This document shows, piece by piece, positions 55,293-64,000 of a stretch of DNA of 64,000 nucleotides. The stretch is from the NCBI GenBank assembly GCA_902779395.1, contig CACZBK010000004.1, positions 1 through 64,000 on the forward strand. Direction: 5' to 3'. The DNA comes from an uncultured Lachnospiraceae bacterium. Its GTDB lineage: Bacteria > Bacillota > Clostridia > Lachnospirales > Lachnospiraceae. The notes under the pieces are model-generated. The model did no database searches, had not been told where the DNA came from, and saw only the letters and a list, made by a program, of their open reading frames with translations. Position 1 is the first letter of the stretch. Every line of letters begins with the position of its first letter. The position numbers were made by a program, and so were the translations under genes.

Positions 55293-57362
55293 TTACGTCA
55301 ATGTGAAGAAAGATATGGCTTCGCTCATATTTTCGTTTATCTTTCTCATCTCAGTGGTGGAATTCTGTGTATCTTCACATGCCTGTGCCACGGTCTGACA
55401 TGAAGCAGCTACTTCCTCTGCCGAAGCTCCCAGTTCCTCGGATATAGCTCCCAGGTCGGTAGTAGCATTTGTAAGCTCCACTTTGATACCGTCTAAGGTG
55501 CCTGCCATATGGCGTATGGTCTCTATCTCACTGATAGATGCCTCAACGGAATCGGACAGTACATTGAATTTCTCCTGAGCCTGCTCTATGTCAGCCTGTT
55601 CTCTGCTTATAACATCAAAGACGCGGTTAGATATATCAACAGTCCCGTTAGAGAGTACTATGACATTTTCTATGATACGCTTGATCTCCTTCGCCGATTC
55701 CGCCGAAGAATCCGCAAGGCTCCTTATCTCATCGGCTACTACTGCAAATCCGCGGCCTGCCTCTCCGGCACGTGCAGCTTCTATGGAAGCATTAAGTGAA
55801 AGCAGATTTGTCTGAGCCGCGATGGATTCGATAGCCTGGATAGCCGAGCCTATATCAGAGATAGCCGAGTTGGTCTCATTGATCTTTCCGCTGATCTCCT
55901 GCATTGCCGCTACAGATTCATTAGCACCTGCATAAACCGATCTCATGCACTCCGTAGCATCGCTATTGGCGCTCTTGATCGTCTGGGAAGCATTGTAAAG
56001 GTTTTCGACATTATCATTAAGCTGCTCGATGTTATCGCCAAGGTCTGCGGCCTTTTCAGCCATGATCTGGGCATTTTCAGCAACAGACTGTGAAGTCTGT
56101 GAAACCTCGTTCACTGCAGCGCTGATCTGTGAGATGGACTGTGCATTATTTCCGGTCATGCTGTCTACGCTCACGATGGAATTATTCAGATCACCTGCCG
56201 CATCCATAACAGACTTCATCGAATCTCCCAATGCAGCCCTCAGTACCTGGAAGGAATTGATTATGCTTATGGTTTCTTTGATATGTGATTTGGCCGCACA
56301 TCCCGCTGCCACATCGCCTGTACTCAGTCTGTCGAGCGATCTTGCTATCTGGATGAGAGGTACGGATATCATACGTTCGATGATAAGTGCCGATATGGTA
56401 AAGATCACTATACACAGGATACATATGAGGATCGTATTGTTCCTTATCTCCCTGACGCCCGAAAGCACATCATCTTCATCCGCGGTAAGAACTGCGATAT
56501 ACGCTCCGTCTGCTCCTATATAGTATCCCGCATATTTGATCTTTCCCTTATATTCATATTCGATAAGATCAGGCACGGGCATCTCACCCCTTTCAAGTCC
56601 TTCCACAAGACTCTTTACTGCAGCATTCTCTACCGGCTGCCCTATCTTTGCTTCGTCGGGATGATGAAGCATGGTACCGTGCGAATCCACAAAGTAAATA
56701 TATGCCGTATCCAGATCCAGATCACTTACATCAGATATACGTGACGCGATATCCTGTACATAAAATCCGCAGCCGCAGAATCCTATAGGCTGACCGTCAT
56801 AAATGATCGGAGTATACATTGACATGATATTTGCACCGGATGCCGGACTGACCATGATACCGGTGTTAAATACCCCGTCTGCTGCCCCCATGATGGAACT
56901 TTGAAGCGAAGTGAGGCTTTCTCCTTTTCTTAATACCATTCCTATTGCCGGTGCATTGGGGTGGGTATATACCTGTGAATTCCAATCTGCCAGATAAAGA
57001 CCTTCCCAGCCGCTCAGCGATCCGAAATAATCCAGCGTGTACTGCTGGGCAACGGCCTGTTTTTCGGCGTCATCCGGTGCCAGCAAAGCTTCCCTGAGTA
57101 CCGGAGACTGTGCATACCCTTTCAGTATCTCCTTATTCTTTACGACCATAGTATCAAAAGTATTTCCCACATCGCTTATAACCTGTACCAGTGAATCATG
57201 GGTATAAGTCTTGATCTCTTTCTTACTCTTTTCGACAGAGGTGATGCCGATGATGACTGAAGCTACGACCAAAGGGATCAGCGCAAAAAGAATAAGTGTC
57301 ATGCGCATGTTTAGCTTTGATGTAGGCGTATTACCGGTTTTACTGCTTTCATGAGATGCCAT
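55293..57362 (-). CDS. Methyl-accepting chemotaxis protein with dCache-like sensor
   Basis: A 689-residue transmembrane chemoreceptor. One helix near the start (about 24-46), an extracytoplasmic sensor of about 260 residues with a dCache-like [21 protein letters not shown] strand, a second helix (about 310-332), a HAMP-like region ([18 protein letters not shown]) and a cytoplasmic signalling domain with the tip [19 protein letters not shown]. It has its own promoter and terminator. The ligand is unknown and no che genes are nearby. Confidence 0.92.
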   Translation of the reverse strand: MASHESSKTGNTPTSKLNMRMTLILFALIPLVVASVIIGITSVEKSKKEIKTYTHDSLVQVISDVGNTFDTMVVKNKEILKGYAQSPVLREALLAPDDAEKQAVAQQYTLDYFGSLSGWEGLYLADWNSQVYTHPNAPAIGMVLRKGESLTSLQSSIMGAADGVFNTGIMVSPASGANIMSMYTPIIYDGQPIGFCGCGFYVQDIASRISDVSDLDLDTAYIYFVDSHGTMLHHPDEAKIGQPVENAAVKSLVEGLERGEMPVPDLIEYEYKGKIKYAGYYIGADGAYIAVLTADEDDVLSGVREIRNNTILICILCIVIFTISALIIERMISVPLIQIARSLDRLSTGDVAAGCAAKSHIKETISIINSFQVLRAALGDSMKSVMDAAGDLNNSIVSVDSMTGNNAQSISQISAAVNEVSQTSQSVAENAQIMAEKAADLGDNIEQLNDNVENLYNASQTIKSANSDATECMRSVYAGANESVAAMQEISGKINETNSAISDIGSAIQAIESIAAQTNLLSLNASIEAARAGEAGRGFAVVADEIRSLADSSAESAKEIKRIIENVIVLSNGTVDISNRVFDVISREQADIEQAQEKFNVLSDSVEASISEIETIRHMAGTLDGIKVELTNATTDLGAISEELGASAEEVAASCQTVAQACEDTQNSTTEMRKINENMSEAISFFTLT

Positions 57363-57427
57363 ATGTTTTCTCCCTTCCTCTTTTTGTCTCCGGAAAAGCG
57401 GTACTATATCCGAAGCACTTTCGTCAT

Positions 57428-57436
57428 ATTATACCA
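57428..57436 (-). promoter_or_regulatory. Extended -10 promoter of the chemoreceptor gene
   Basis: TGGTATAAT on the minus strand (TATAAT at 57428-57433) with no clear -35, about 65 nt before the ATG at 57362, which has GAAGGGAG upstream. Confidence 0.6.
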
Positions 57437-57481
57437 TATCATCATCCGATTGTGTATAGTTTTTGTCATTATTTTACAAAA

Positions 57482-58111
57482 CTAAAAGAGGGGATTATAC
57501 TCTTTTTCATGACCTATAGTGGTAGCCGGCCCGTGTCCCGGATACACCACGGTATCATCCGGCAGTACAAAAAGCTTATCCCGGACCGATTCACGCAGGC
57601 TTGTAAGCTTTCCGGTAGGAAAATCCGTTCTTCCGTAGGATTCCGCAAAAAGTGTATCCCCGCCTATAAGTATGCCTGCTTCCTCAAAATAAAAACAGCA
57701 GCTTCCTATGGTATGTCCCGGGGTACCGATGACCCTGCAGCTTTTGCTGCCGTAAGTAAGTATGTCTCCGTCATTAAAGAAACCATCGGCGCTCAGCGTC
57801 ACCGGCCTGTGCATCTGAGCCGATACATTTACATATGCATCTTCAAGCAGCACCTTTTCCGCTTCCATGGCGTAGATCTTTGCACCGCTTTCTTTACGGA
57901 GCGCATCCGCCCCGCCTATATGATCAAAATGTCCGTGTGTAAGAAGTATCACTTCGATCTTAAAGCCTTTTTCATTAAGTTTGTCATTGATATGCTTTCC
58001 GGATGAAGCCGGGTCAAAGAATATTACATTCTCTTCTCCCTCACGGTATACAAAAAAACAGTTGGTCTGCATATCCCCTACTACCATTTTTCCTACTTTA
58101 AGCTCTGCCAT
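57482..58111 (-). CDS. MBL-fold hydrolase (glyoxalase II-like)
   Basis: A 209-residue metallo-beta-lactamase-fold hydrolase with the metal motif THGHFDHIGG (His59, His61, Asp63, His64), GTPGHTIGS and YPGHGPAT. Short proteins of this type include glyoxalase II-like thiolesterases; the substrate cannot be fixed. It is the last gene of the buk-secA-prfB series, 17 nt after the rhomboid gene. Confidence 0.88.
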   Translation of the reverse strand: MAELKVGKMVVGDMQTNCFFVYREGEENVIFFDPASSGKHINDKLNEKGFKIEVILLTHGHFDHIGGADALRKESGAKIYAMEAEKVLLEDAYVNVSAQMHRPVTLSADGFFNDGDILTYGSKSCRVIGTPGHTIGSCCFYFEEAGILIGGDTLFAESYGRTDFPTGKLTSLRESVRDKLFVLPDDTVVYPGHGPATTIGHEKEYNPLF

Positions 58112-58128
58112 GACTGTGTATCCTCTCT

Positions 58129-58707
58129 TTATTTTTTCTTTGCTGTTATGTTCAGTATATAACCGGCTATGCCACCCACTATACCTCCGATTATATGGGA
58201 CAGGTTAGAGATATTGTCATTTTCGAACAAGCCCTGGAATATCTCTTTCCCGATATAAATAAAAGCCACAAGGATAAACGAAAGGGGTATCTCGCCCTTA
58301 TTAAAGCTTGTAAATGATGTCATAAGGATAAAGGCAAAAACCACACCGCTTGCGCCGCATAACGCCACAGACGGAAAGAATACGGAATTGATCACGGAAG
58401 TAACGAAGGCGGTTATAAGTATCACCTCCAGTACTTTTCCCGATCCGTACTTTTCCTCAAGCATGGGCCCAAGTAAAAGGATATATGCCATATTTCCGAT
58501 AAAATGATCCCAGCCGGAATGGCCAAGGACATGTGTGAAAAGCCTGACGGGATCAAGGATCGAGAACCCGTTCGTATGATAAGTCATAAACAGTAAGCGT
58601 GTAAGAAAACCTCCGGTGATAAAACCAAGGATCAGCGCAACAAAACATAATAAAGCAAAACTCAGGACCACAGGTGCATTAACAGATACAGTCAGTTTCT
58701 TTTTCAT
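58129..58707 (-). CDS. Rhomboid-family intramembrane serine protease
   Basis: A compact 192-residue rhomboid with about six membrane helices. His68 and Asn72 lie in WDHFIGNM, the catalytic serine is Ser120 in CGASG, and the partner histidine is His171 in LSHIIGGIVGG. It cleaves substrates within the membrane; substrates are unknown. No additional domains are present. Confidence 0.93.
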   Translation of the reverse strand: MKKKLTVSVNAPVVLSFALLCFVALILGFITGGFLTRLLFMTYHTNGFSILDPVRLFTHVLGHSGWDHFIGNMAYILLLGPMLEEKYGSGKVLEVILITAFVTSVINSVFFPSVALCGASGVVFAFILMTSFTSFNKGEIPLSFILVAFIYIGKEIFQGLFENDNISNLSHIIGGIVGGIAGYILNITAKKK

Positions 58708-58739
58708 ATCGTTCCCCCTTATTTTATATGCTTTTGCTC

Positions 58740-59984
58740 TTACTTTTCCTCACTTACCCTGAAGATATAGAATTTAAGATAATATGATTCATCAGCAGCC
58801 CAGAGAATGGGATGATCCGGTGCCTGAGTACGGAATTCCACCTGTATAAGGCGTTTATGTACGGCTTTTGCTGCCTGCGCTATCACTTCGGTGAACAGTT
58901 CCTGGGTCATAAAATGAGAGCAGGAACATGTAGCCAGAAAACCGCCGTCACGTACAAGCTTAAGCCCCTTCATGTTTATCTCACGATATCCTTTCATGGC
59001 ATTTTTAGTAGCTTCACGTGATTTGGTAAAAGCAGGCGGATCCAGTATCACCACATCATAACGTTCTCCCTCTTCATAAAGCCGCGGAAGCTCATCAAGG
59101 ACATTGGCTTCTTTAAAACGTACCACATCCTGCAGGCCGTTACGCTCCGCATTGGCTTTTGCCTGAGATACCGCATAAGCGGAAATATCAAGGCCTGTAA
59201 CGTCTGTCGCACCTGCGTATGCACAGTTAAGAGCGAATGTCCCCATATGCGTAAAACAGTCAAGAACACGTATATCACTATCCACAGTCTTCAGACCACA
59301 GATCAGTTTCTGCATTGCCAGACGGTTATACTTCTGATCTAGAAAGAATCCGGTCTTCTGACCGTTGACCACATCGACAAGATATCTGACTCCGTTTTCC
59401 GTGATCTCTGCATCGGTATCAAACTCATCGCCGATAAAACCTTTAAAAGGCTCCATCCCTTCCTTTTTTCTCACAGGTGCATCGGAACGTTCATATATGC
59501 CCCTTATGTTTATACCCTCGTTCTTAAGAAGCTTAATAAGCTCATCAAGAATCAGCGGTTTTAATCTGTCTATACCAAGAGCAAGACTCTCAACCACCAG
59601 CACATCGGAATACTTATCTATCACTATTCCGGGCAGATGATCGGCTTCACCGAATATCAGCCTGCAGCAGTTAAGATCTTCCGGTCTTAATACAGTCTTT
59701 CTGTAAGTCAGCGAATCAAAAACACGGCGGCGGATAAATTCTTCCGTCACCGTCTGCTGTCTGCTCCTTGTGAGCATTCTGATACGTATCTTTGAATTCT
59801 GGTTGATAAAACCGGCACCTAAAGGAAAACCATCAAAATCGCTGACTTTTACGATGTCACCGTTTTTGAAGGTTCCGCTGATAGAAGCTATTTCATTGTC
59901 ATATATCCAGACACCGCCTGCCTTCAGGCTGCGCCCTTCTCCCTTTTTCAGGGTAACAGTAGAATTCCTTACAAGATCATCCAT
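58740..59984 (-). CDS. Class I rRNA methyltransferase (RlmI family)
   Basis: A 414-residue SAM-dependent methyltransferase that in related proteins makes 5-methylcytosine in 23S rRNA. An N-terminal PUA domain (about 1-75: KKGEGRSLKAGGVWIYDNEI) precedes the EEHI-like region and a Rossmann domain with VLDCFTHMGTFALNCAYAGA, LDISAYAVSQAKANA and the catalytic-type DVVILDPPAF. The start codon overlaps the prfB stop as TAATG. Confidence 0.88.
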   Translation of the reverse strand: MDDLVRNSTVTLKKGEGRSLKAGGVWIYDNEIASISGTFKNGDIVKVSDFDGFPLGAGFINQNSKIRIRMLTRSRQQTVTEEFIRRRVFDSLTYRKTVLRPEDLNCCRLIFGEADHLPGIVIDKYSDVLVVESLALGIDRLKPLILDELIKLLKNEGINIRGIYERSDAPVRKKEGMEPFKGFIGDEFDTDAEITENGVRYLVDVVNGQKTGFFLDQKYNRLAMQKLICGLKTVDSDIRVLDCFTHMGTFALNCAYAGATDVTGLDISAYAVSQAKANAERNGLQDVVRFKEANVLDELPRLYEEGERYDVVILDPPAFTKSREATKNAMKGYREINMKGLKLVRDGGFLATCSCSHFMTQELFTEVIAQAAKAVHKRLIQVEFRTQAPDHPILWAADESYYLKFYIFRVSEEK

Positions 59985-61126
59985 TATTCCGCATCATCCG
60001 CTTCAACGCTCTCAAGAAGGGCCCCCTGGCTCTTTTTCTTAAGATAAGCATTAATGAAACGATCGATATCGCCGTCCAATACTGCGTCGGCATTTCCCGT
60101 TTCTTCCTGCGTACGCAGATCCTTGACCAGCTGATAAGGCTGCAGGAAGTATGAACGTATCTGGCTTCCCCAGGCGATCGACTTAAGATCACCCTGTATG
60201 CCCTTCATCTTAGCCTCTTCCTCTGCCTGCTTAAGGACGAGCAGTTTACCGCGGAGCATCTCCATAGCCTTGTCCTTGTTCTGGAACTGTGAACGCTCAT
60301 TCTGACACTGTACCACTATACCGGTAGGCAGATGGGTGATACGTATAGCAGAAGAGGTCTTGTTTATATGCTGACCGCCGGCACCGCTTGAACGGTAGGT
60401 ATCGATACGCAGATCATCGGGATTGATCTCTATACCCGCATCTCCTTCAAGCTCCGGGACAACATCAACAGATACAAAGCTGGTCTGGCGTTTACCCTGG
60501 GCATTGAAAGGCGAGATCCTTACAAGCCTGTGAACTCCCTGCTCCGAGCGCAGGTATCCGTAGGCATTCTCTCCGTTAACCTGGAAGTCTACGGATTTGA
60601 TACCGGCTTCATCACCATCCTGCTGGTCTAAAAGCTCGATGGTAAAGCCCTTCTTGTCCGCCCAGTGGCTGTACATACGAAAGAGCATGGATGCCCAGTC
60701 ACAGCTTTCGGTACCGCCTGCACCTGCATTGATACGCATTATCGCGTTATTAGCATCATATTCGCCGGTAAGAAGAGTCTGCAGACGCAGCACCTCGAGT
60801 TCCTCTATGAAGGAGTCGAGTTCTGAACGCACCTCTTCTATCATTGAGCTGTCATTCTCCTCATTTCCCATCTCGATAAGAGTCTGGATATCCTCAAAAG
60901 CCTGATTCAGAGAATCACACTTTTCCACCGTATCCTTTTTGTTCTTAGCTTCCTTGGTAAGCTTGTTCGCACGGTCGGGATCGTTCCAGAACTCGGGAGA
61001 AGCCATCTCCATATCAAGCTCTTCTATCCGTCTTTTTTTATTATCGATATCTAAGGAGTCACATACTTCTTTAAGGCTGTCCTTATACTGCATGAGCTCC
61101 AGTTTCATCTGGTCTAACTCTACCAT
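59984..61126 (-). CDS. prfB: Peptide chain release factor 2
   Basis: RF2 reads UGA and UAA stop codons and releases the peptide. The 380-residue protein has the stop-recognition tripeptide SPF (205-207) and the catalytic GGQ (250-252, in SSGAGGQHINKT). The N-terminal region CDSLDIDNKKRRIEEL, where most bacteria have an in-frame UGA with programmed +1 frameshifting, is read straight through (TCC TTA GAT), so the usual autoregulation is absent. It follows secA after 54 nt. Confidence 0.97.
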   Translation of the reverse strand: MVELDQMKLELMQYKDSLKEVCDSLDIDNKKRRIEELDMEMASPEFWNDPDRANKLTKEAKNKKDTVEKCDSLNQAFEDIQTLIEMGNEENDSSMIEEVRSELDSFIEELEVLRLQTLLTGEYDANNAIMRINAGAGGTESCDWASMLFRMYSHWADKKGFTIELLDQQDGDEAGIKSVDFQVNGENAYGYLRSEQGVHRLVRISPFNAQGKRQTSFVSVDVVPELEGDAGIEINPDDLRIDTYRSSGAGGQHINKTSSAIRITHLPTGIVVQCQNERSQFQNKDKAMEMLRGKLLVLKQAEEEAKMKGIQGDLKSIAWGSQIRSYFLQPYQLVKDLRTQEETGNADAVLDGDIDRFINAYLKKKSQGALLESVEADDAE

Positions 61127-61180
61127 ATTTATAATCCTTAATAAATTCTATAAAGCCGAAAGGCGATTCCCTCTCTGTGA

Positions 61181-63772
61181 CTATTCCATCATCCCATGGC
61201 AGTTCTTATATTTCTTTCCGCTGCCGCAGGGGCAGGGATCGTTGGGATAGATCTTAGGTGTATCACGCTTCTTAGGCTGCTTCTGAAGGCTCTCGTCTTT
61301 GTTGGTACCGGTAACCTTTGCAACCTGCTCTCTCTCTACCTTCTGCTCTACCTTTACCGCAAAGAGAAGACGTACCGTATCCTCTTTGATAGCGCTCTCC
61401 ATTGCGCCGAACATATCAAAGGCACTCATCTTATATTCGGCAAGAGGATCCTTCTGGCCCATGCTCGCAAGGCCGGATGCCTTCTCCAGCTGATCCATAT
61501 CATCAATGTGGCTCATCCACTTACGGTCGATAACACGCAGGAGGATAACACGCTCCACTTCACGGATCTGCTCGGGCTCGGGGAATTCAGCTTCCTTGGC
61601 TTCGTAAAGCTTGACTGCCTCTTCCTTAAGCTGCTGTGAAAGAGCATTCTTTTTCTTTGTATCTATCCTGCTTAAGCTGACAGGCTCAAGAGGTATGATA
61701 GGCAGCAGCAGGTTGTTCAGCTCGTTCAGATCCCACTGCTCCGGATTGCCGTCATCGCCTATAACGGTATCTACAGCACCCTCTACTATATCGGTGATCA
61801 TCTTATATACCACATCACGCATGCTCTCTCCGTTGAGAACACGCTTTCTCTCACCGTAGATAACCTCACGCTGCTCATTCATTACCTGATCGTACTGCAG
61901 CACGTTCTTACGTCTTGAGAAGTTGTTATTCTCTATACGCTTCTGTGCTTTTTCTATCGCATTTGAGAGGAGATTATGTTCAATACGCTGGTTCTCCGGT
62001 ATGCCCATGGCATTGAAAGTATTGATTAGTCTCTCCGATCCGAATAACCTCATCAGATCATCTTCAAGTGAAATATAGAATACCGACTCACCGGGATCAC
62101 CCTGACGTCCGGCACGACCACGCAGCTGGTTATCAATACGTCTTGACTCGTGACGTTCCGTACCGATTATCAGAAGGCCGCCCTTTTCTCTCGCCTCATC
62201 ATCAAGCTTGATATCGGTACCACGACCTGCCATGTTGGTCGCAATGGTAACGGCACCGTGGATACCAGCATCAGCAACTATCTCAGCTTCCTGCTCATGG
62301 AACTTGGCGTTCAGCACGTTATGCTTGATACCTTCACGGGTAAGCATGCGGCTCAGCTCTTCCGAAGCATCGATGTTTATGGTACCTACCAGTATGGGTT
62401 GCCCCGTTGCATGTGTTTCCTTTATGCGCTCCACTATCTCATGAAGCTTTTCCTTACGTGTCTTATATACGCAGTCATTCTGATCGATACGCGCTATAGG
62501 CCTGTTTGTAGGGATCGTGATAACATCCATACCGTATATATCACGAAACTCCTGTTCCTCGGTAAGCGCCGTACCGGTCATACCTGCTTTTTTCTCAAAT
62601 TTATTAAAGAAGTTCTGGAATGTGATGGTAGCCAGAGTCATGGACTCACGCTTGATCTTAACATGCTCCTTAGCTTCGATTGCCTGATGCAGACCGTCAG
62701 AGAAACGGCGTCCCGGCATAAGACGTCCGGTAAAGGAGTCTACTATGATGACCTTATCATCATCCACCACATAATCCTGATCCTTGAACATCAGATAATT
62801 GGCACGAAGCGCCAGTATCATGTTATGCTGGATCTCACTGTTTTCCGGATCGGCAAGATTTTCTATATGGAAGAACTTCTCAACCCTGTCCACACCGCGT
62901 GAGGTAAGAGTCACGTTCTTATCCTTCTCATTGAGCACAAAGTCTCCGGTCTCTTCCTCTTCCTCTTTGTCGGAACCGAGCATGGAGTCCATTACGGCAT
63001 CGAGCTTATAGATCATCTCCTCATCCTTGCCGCGCTTCATCTGTTTTGCCAGCACGTCGCAGACTTCATAAAGCTTGGTAGCCTTACCGCTCTGTCCGGA
63101 TATGATCAGAGGTGTACGGGCTTCGTCGATAAGGACCGAGTCGACCTCATCGATGATGGCATAATGCAGGCCACGCTGCACCAGCTGTTCTTTATAGATG
63201 ACCATATTATCACGCAGATAATCAAAGCCGAGCTCATTATTCGTGACATAGGTTATATCGCAGTTATATGCTTCACGGCGTTCATCACTCTTCATATCGT
63301 TAAGGATGACGCCCACCTTAAGCCCCAAAAACTCGTGTATCTGGCCCATCCATTCGGCATCACGCTTAGCCAGGTAATCATTGACCGTGACTACGCATAC
63401 ACCCTTGCCTTCAAGCGCATTCAGATATGCGGGAAGGGTAGATACCAGGGTCTTACCTTCACCGGTACGCATCTCCGCGATACGTCCCTGATGAAGAACG
63501 ATACCGCCTATGAGCTGAACACGGAAGTGTTCCATATTAAGGACACGCCTGCCGGCCTCTCTTACCGTAGCGTATGCCTCAGGAAGAAGCTGGTCCAGAG
63601 TCTCACCTTCGGCAAAACGTTTTTTATATTCGGTCGTTTTAGCCCTGAGCTCCTCATCCGAAAGAGCCATCATGGTATCCCTGTAGCTCTCAATCTTATC
63701 CACGATCGGTTTGATACGTTTAAGCTCCCTTTCGGAATGCGTACCAAAGATCTTGTCGATCAAATTTGCCAT
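61181..63772 (-). CDS. secA: Preprotein translocase ATPase SecA
   Basis: SecA drives export of signal-peptide proteins through SecYEG. The 863-residue protein has the Walker A region [15 protein letters not shown], the DEAD-like [17 protein letters not shown], the second motor domain with NMAGRGTDI and [10 protein letters not shown], the helical scaffold, and the C-terminal zinc-binding [13 protein letters not shown]. It would export the LRR protein and lipoprotein of this window. Its start is only 3 nt after the butyrate kinase stop. Confidence 0.98.
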   Translation of the reverse strand: MANLIDKIFGTHSERELKRIKPIVDKIESYRDTMMALSDEELRAKTTEYKKRFAEGETLDQLLPEAYATVREAGRRVLNMEHFRVQLIGGIVLHQGRIAEMRTGEGKTLVSTLPAYLNALEGKGVCVVTVNDYLAKRDAEWMGQIHEFLGLKVGVILNDMKSDERREAYNCDITYVTNNELGFDYLRDNMVIYKEQLVQRGLHYAIIDEVDSVLIDEARTPLIISGQSGKATKLYEVCDVLAKQMKRGKDEEMIYKLDAVMDSMLGSDKEEEEETGDFVLNEKDKNVTLTSRGVDRVEKFFHIENLADPENSEIQHNMILALRANYLMFKDQDYVVDDDKVIIVDSFTGRLMPGRRFSDGLHQAIEAKEHVKIKRESMTLATITFQNFFNKFEKKAGMTGTALTEEQEFRDIYGMDVITIPTNRPIARIDQNDCVYKTRKEKLHEIVERIKETHATGQPILVGTINIDASEELSRMLTREGIKHNVLNAKFHEQEAEIVADAGIHGAVTIATNMAGRGTDIKLDDEAREKGGLLIIGTERHESRRIDNQLRGRAGRQGDPGESVFYISLEDDLMRLFGSERLINTFNAMGIPENQRIEHNLLSNAIEKAQKRIENNNFSRRKNVLQYDQVMNEQREVIYGERKRVLNGESMRDVVYKMITDIVEGAVDTVIGDDGNPEQWDLNELNNLLLPIIPLEPVSLSRIDTKKKNALSQQLKEEAVKLYEAKEAEFPEPEQIREVERVILLRVIDRKWMSHIDDMDQLEKASGLASMGQKDPLAEYKMSAFDMFGAMESAIKEDTVRLLFAVKVEQKVEREQVAKVTGTNKDESLQKQPKKRDTPKIYPNDPCPCGSGKKYKNCHGMME

Positions 63773-63775
63773 ATT

Positions 63776-64000
63776 TTAATACTCCATTGCTTTTTCTTCG
63801 CCGTTAAGGACTCTTAAAGCGCCCTGTGCAAGAGCCAGAAGCTCATCCTCACCCGGATATACCGTGATGGGTGCTATCCAGGCTACTTTCTCCTTAAAAG
63901 CGTCTATTACATATTTTGAATAAGCGATACCGCCGGTAAAGATGATCTGGTCAACCTTACCCTCGAGTACTGCTGCCTGTGAACCAATATTTTTGCAGAT
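63776..64000 (-). CDS. buk: Butyrate kinase, C-terminal part (runs off the edge)
   Basis: The last 74 codons are present and the gene continues beyond the right end. The peptide has [20 protein letters not shown], then [20 protein letters not shown] and ends GEEKAMEY, the characteristic C-terminus of butyrate kinases of the acetate/butyrate kinase (ASKHA) family. The enzyme makes butyrate and ATP from butyryl phosphate, the last step of one clostridial butyrate pathway. It is directly upstream of secA in an apparent operon. Confidence 0.88.
   Translation of the reverse strand: MCKNIGSQAAVLEGKVDQIIFTGGIAYSKYVIDAFKEKVAWIAPITVYPGEDELLALAQGALRVLNGEEKAMEY

Overview
The window looks like a chromosomal segment of a butyrate-type member of the Firmicutes, most likely family Lachnospiraceae. 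The grounds are conserved Clostridia gene neighbourhoods (rimP-nusA-ylxR-L7Ae-infB-rbfA-nrnA-truB; tsaE-tsaB-rimI-tsaD), a sensory [FeFe]-hydrogenase, phosphoketolase, pyruvate phosphate dikinase, the end of a butyrate kinase gene, an FMN riboswitch in front of a RibU-type ECF component, and a BspA-like leucine-rich-repeat surface protein. No phage, IS, CRISPR or conjugation genes were seen. Almost all genes lie on the minus strand; only three (an orphan membrane protein, phosphoketolase, a TrpB-like enzyme) lie on plus.

Layout from the left edge: (1) 1-420, a strong minus-strand promoter and hairpin pointing off the left edge (probably a stable-RNA operon), then two tRNA-Ser genes with an equally strong promoter. 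(2) 572-6060, an operon read from a YcxB-like gene to ispD that carries three t6A-synthesis genes, rimI, rnz and a DUF6715-like gene. (3) 6093-7170, FMN-riboswitch-controlled riboflavin transporter component. (4) 7211-10335, GH25 muramidase, DUF975, a SprA-type putative metalloprotease and a DUF4190-like gene with a leaderless promoter. (5) 10371-13061, ptsI and a WYL regulator. (6) 13058-18047, a pair of MutS-like ATPases, a polysaccharide deacetylase and a diguanylate cyclase. (7) 18114-25665, an accessory block: a 1448-residue coiled-coil protein with a C-terminal calpain-like cysteine protease domain, flanked on both sides by paralogous two-domain GNAT-like proteins, followed by two orphan proteins. 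(8) 25748-29092, LRR surface protein with 708-bp internal repeats. (9) 29132-34092, ppdK, Na/Pi cotransporter and a divergent orphan gene. (10) 34076-42630, ribF and the translation-factor operon. (11) 42682-49440, hydrogenase-chemoreceptor fusion, thioesterase, phosphoketolase, TrpB-like enzyme. (12) 49455-55195, corA, FeoA-FeoB fusion and a substrate-binding lipoprotein. (13) 55239-57436, chemoreceptor. (14) 57482-64000, buk(partial)-secA-prfB-methyltransferase-rhomboid-MBL hydrolase.

The best candidate for an undescribed system is region 7. The calpain assignment rests on the full active-site arrangement visible in the sequence (Gln1156/Cys1161, an L-W-x-x-L-x-E-K-A helix, His1384-x-Tyr, Asp1402-Pro), and the gene is symmetrically flanked by the two GNAT paralogues in one apparent transcription unit. 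Its function is unknown. Other unusual items are the hydrogenase-like sensor fused to a chemoreceptor output domain, the MutS-like pair sharing an Asp-to-Asn change in Walker B, an A15 tract at the start of the first gene of the t6A operon, two promoters that imply leaderless mRNAs, and a release factor 2 gene without the usual programmed frameshift. All calls come from reading the sequence; no database search was possible.
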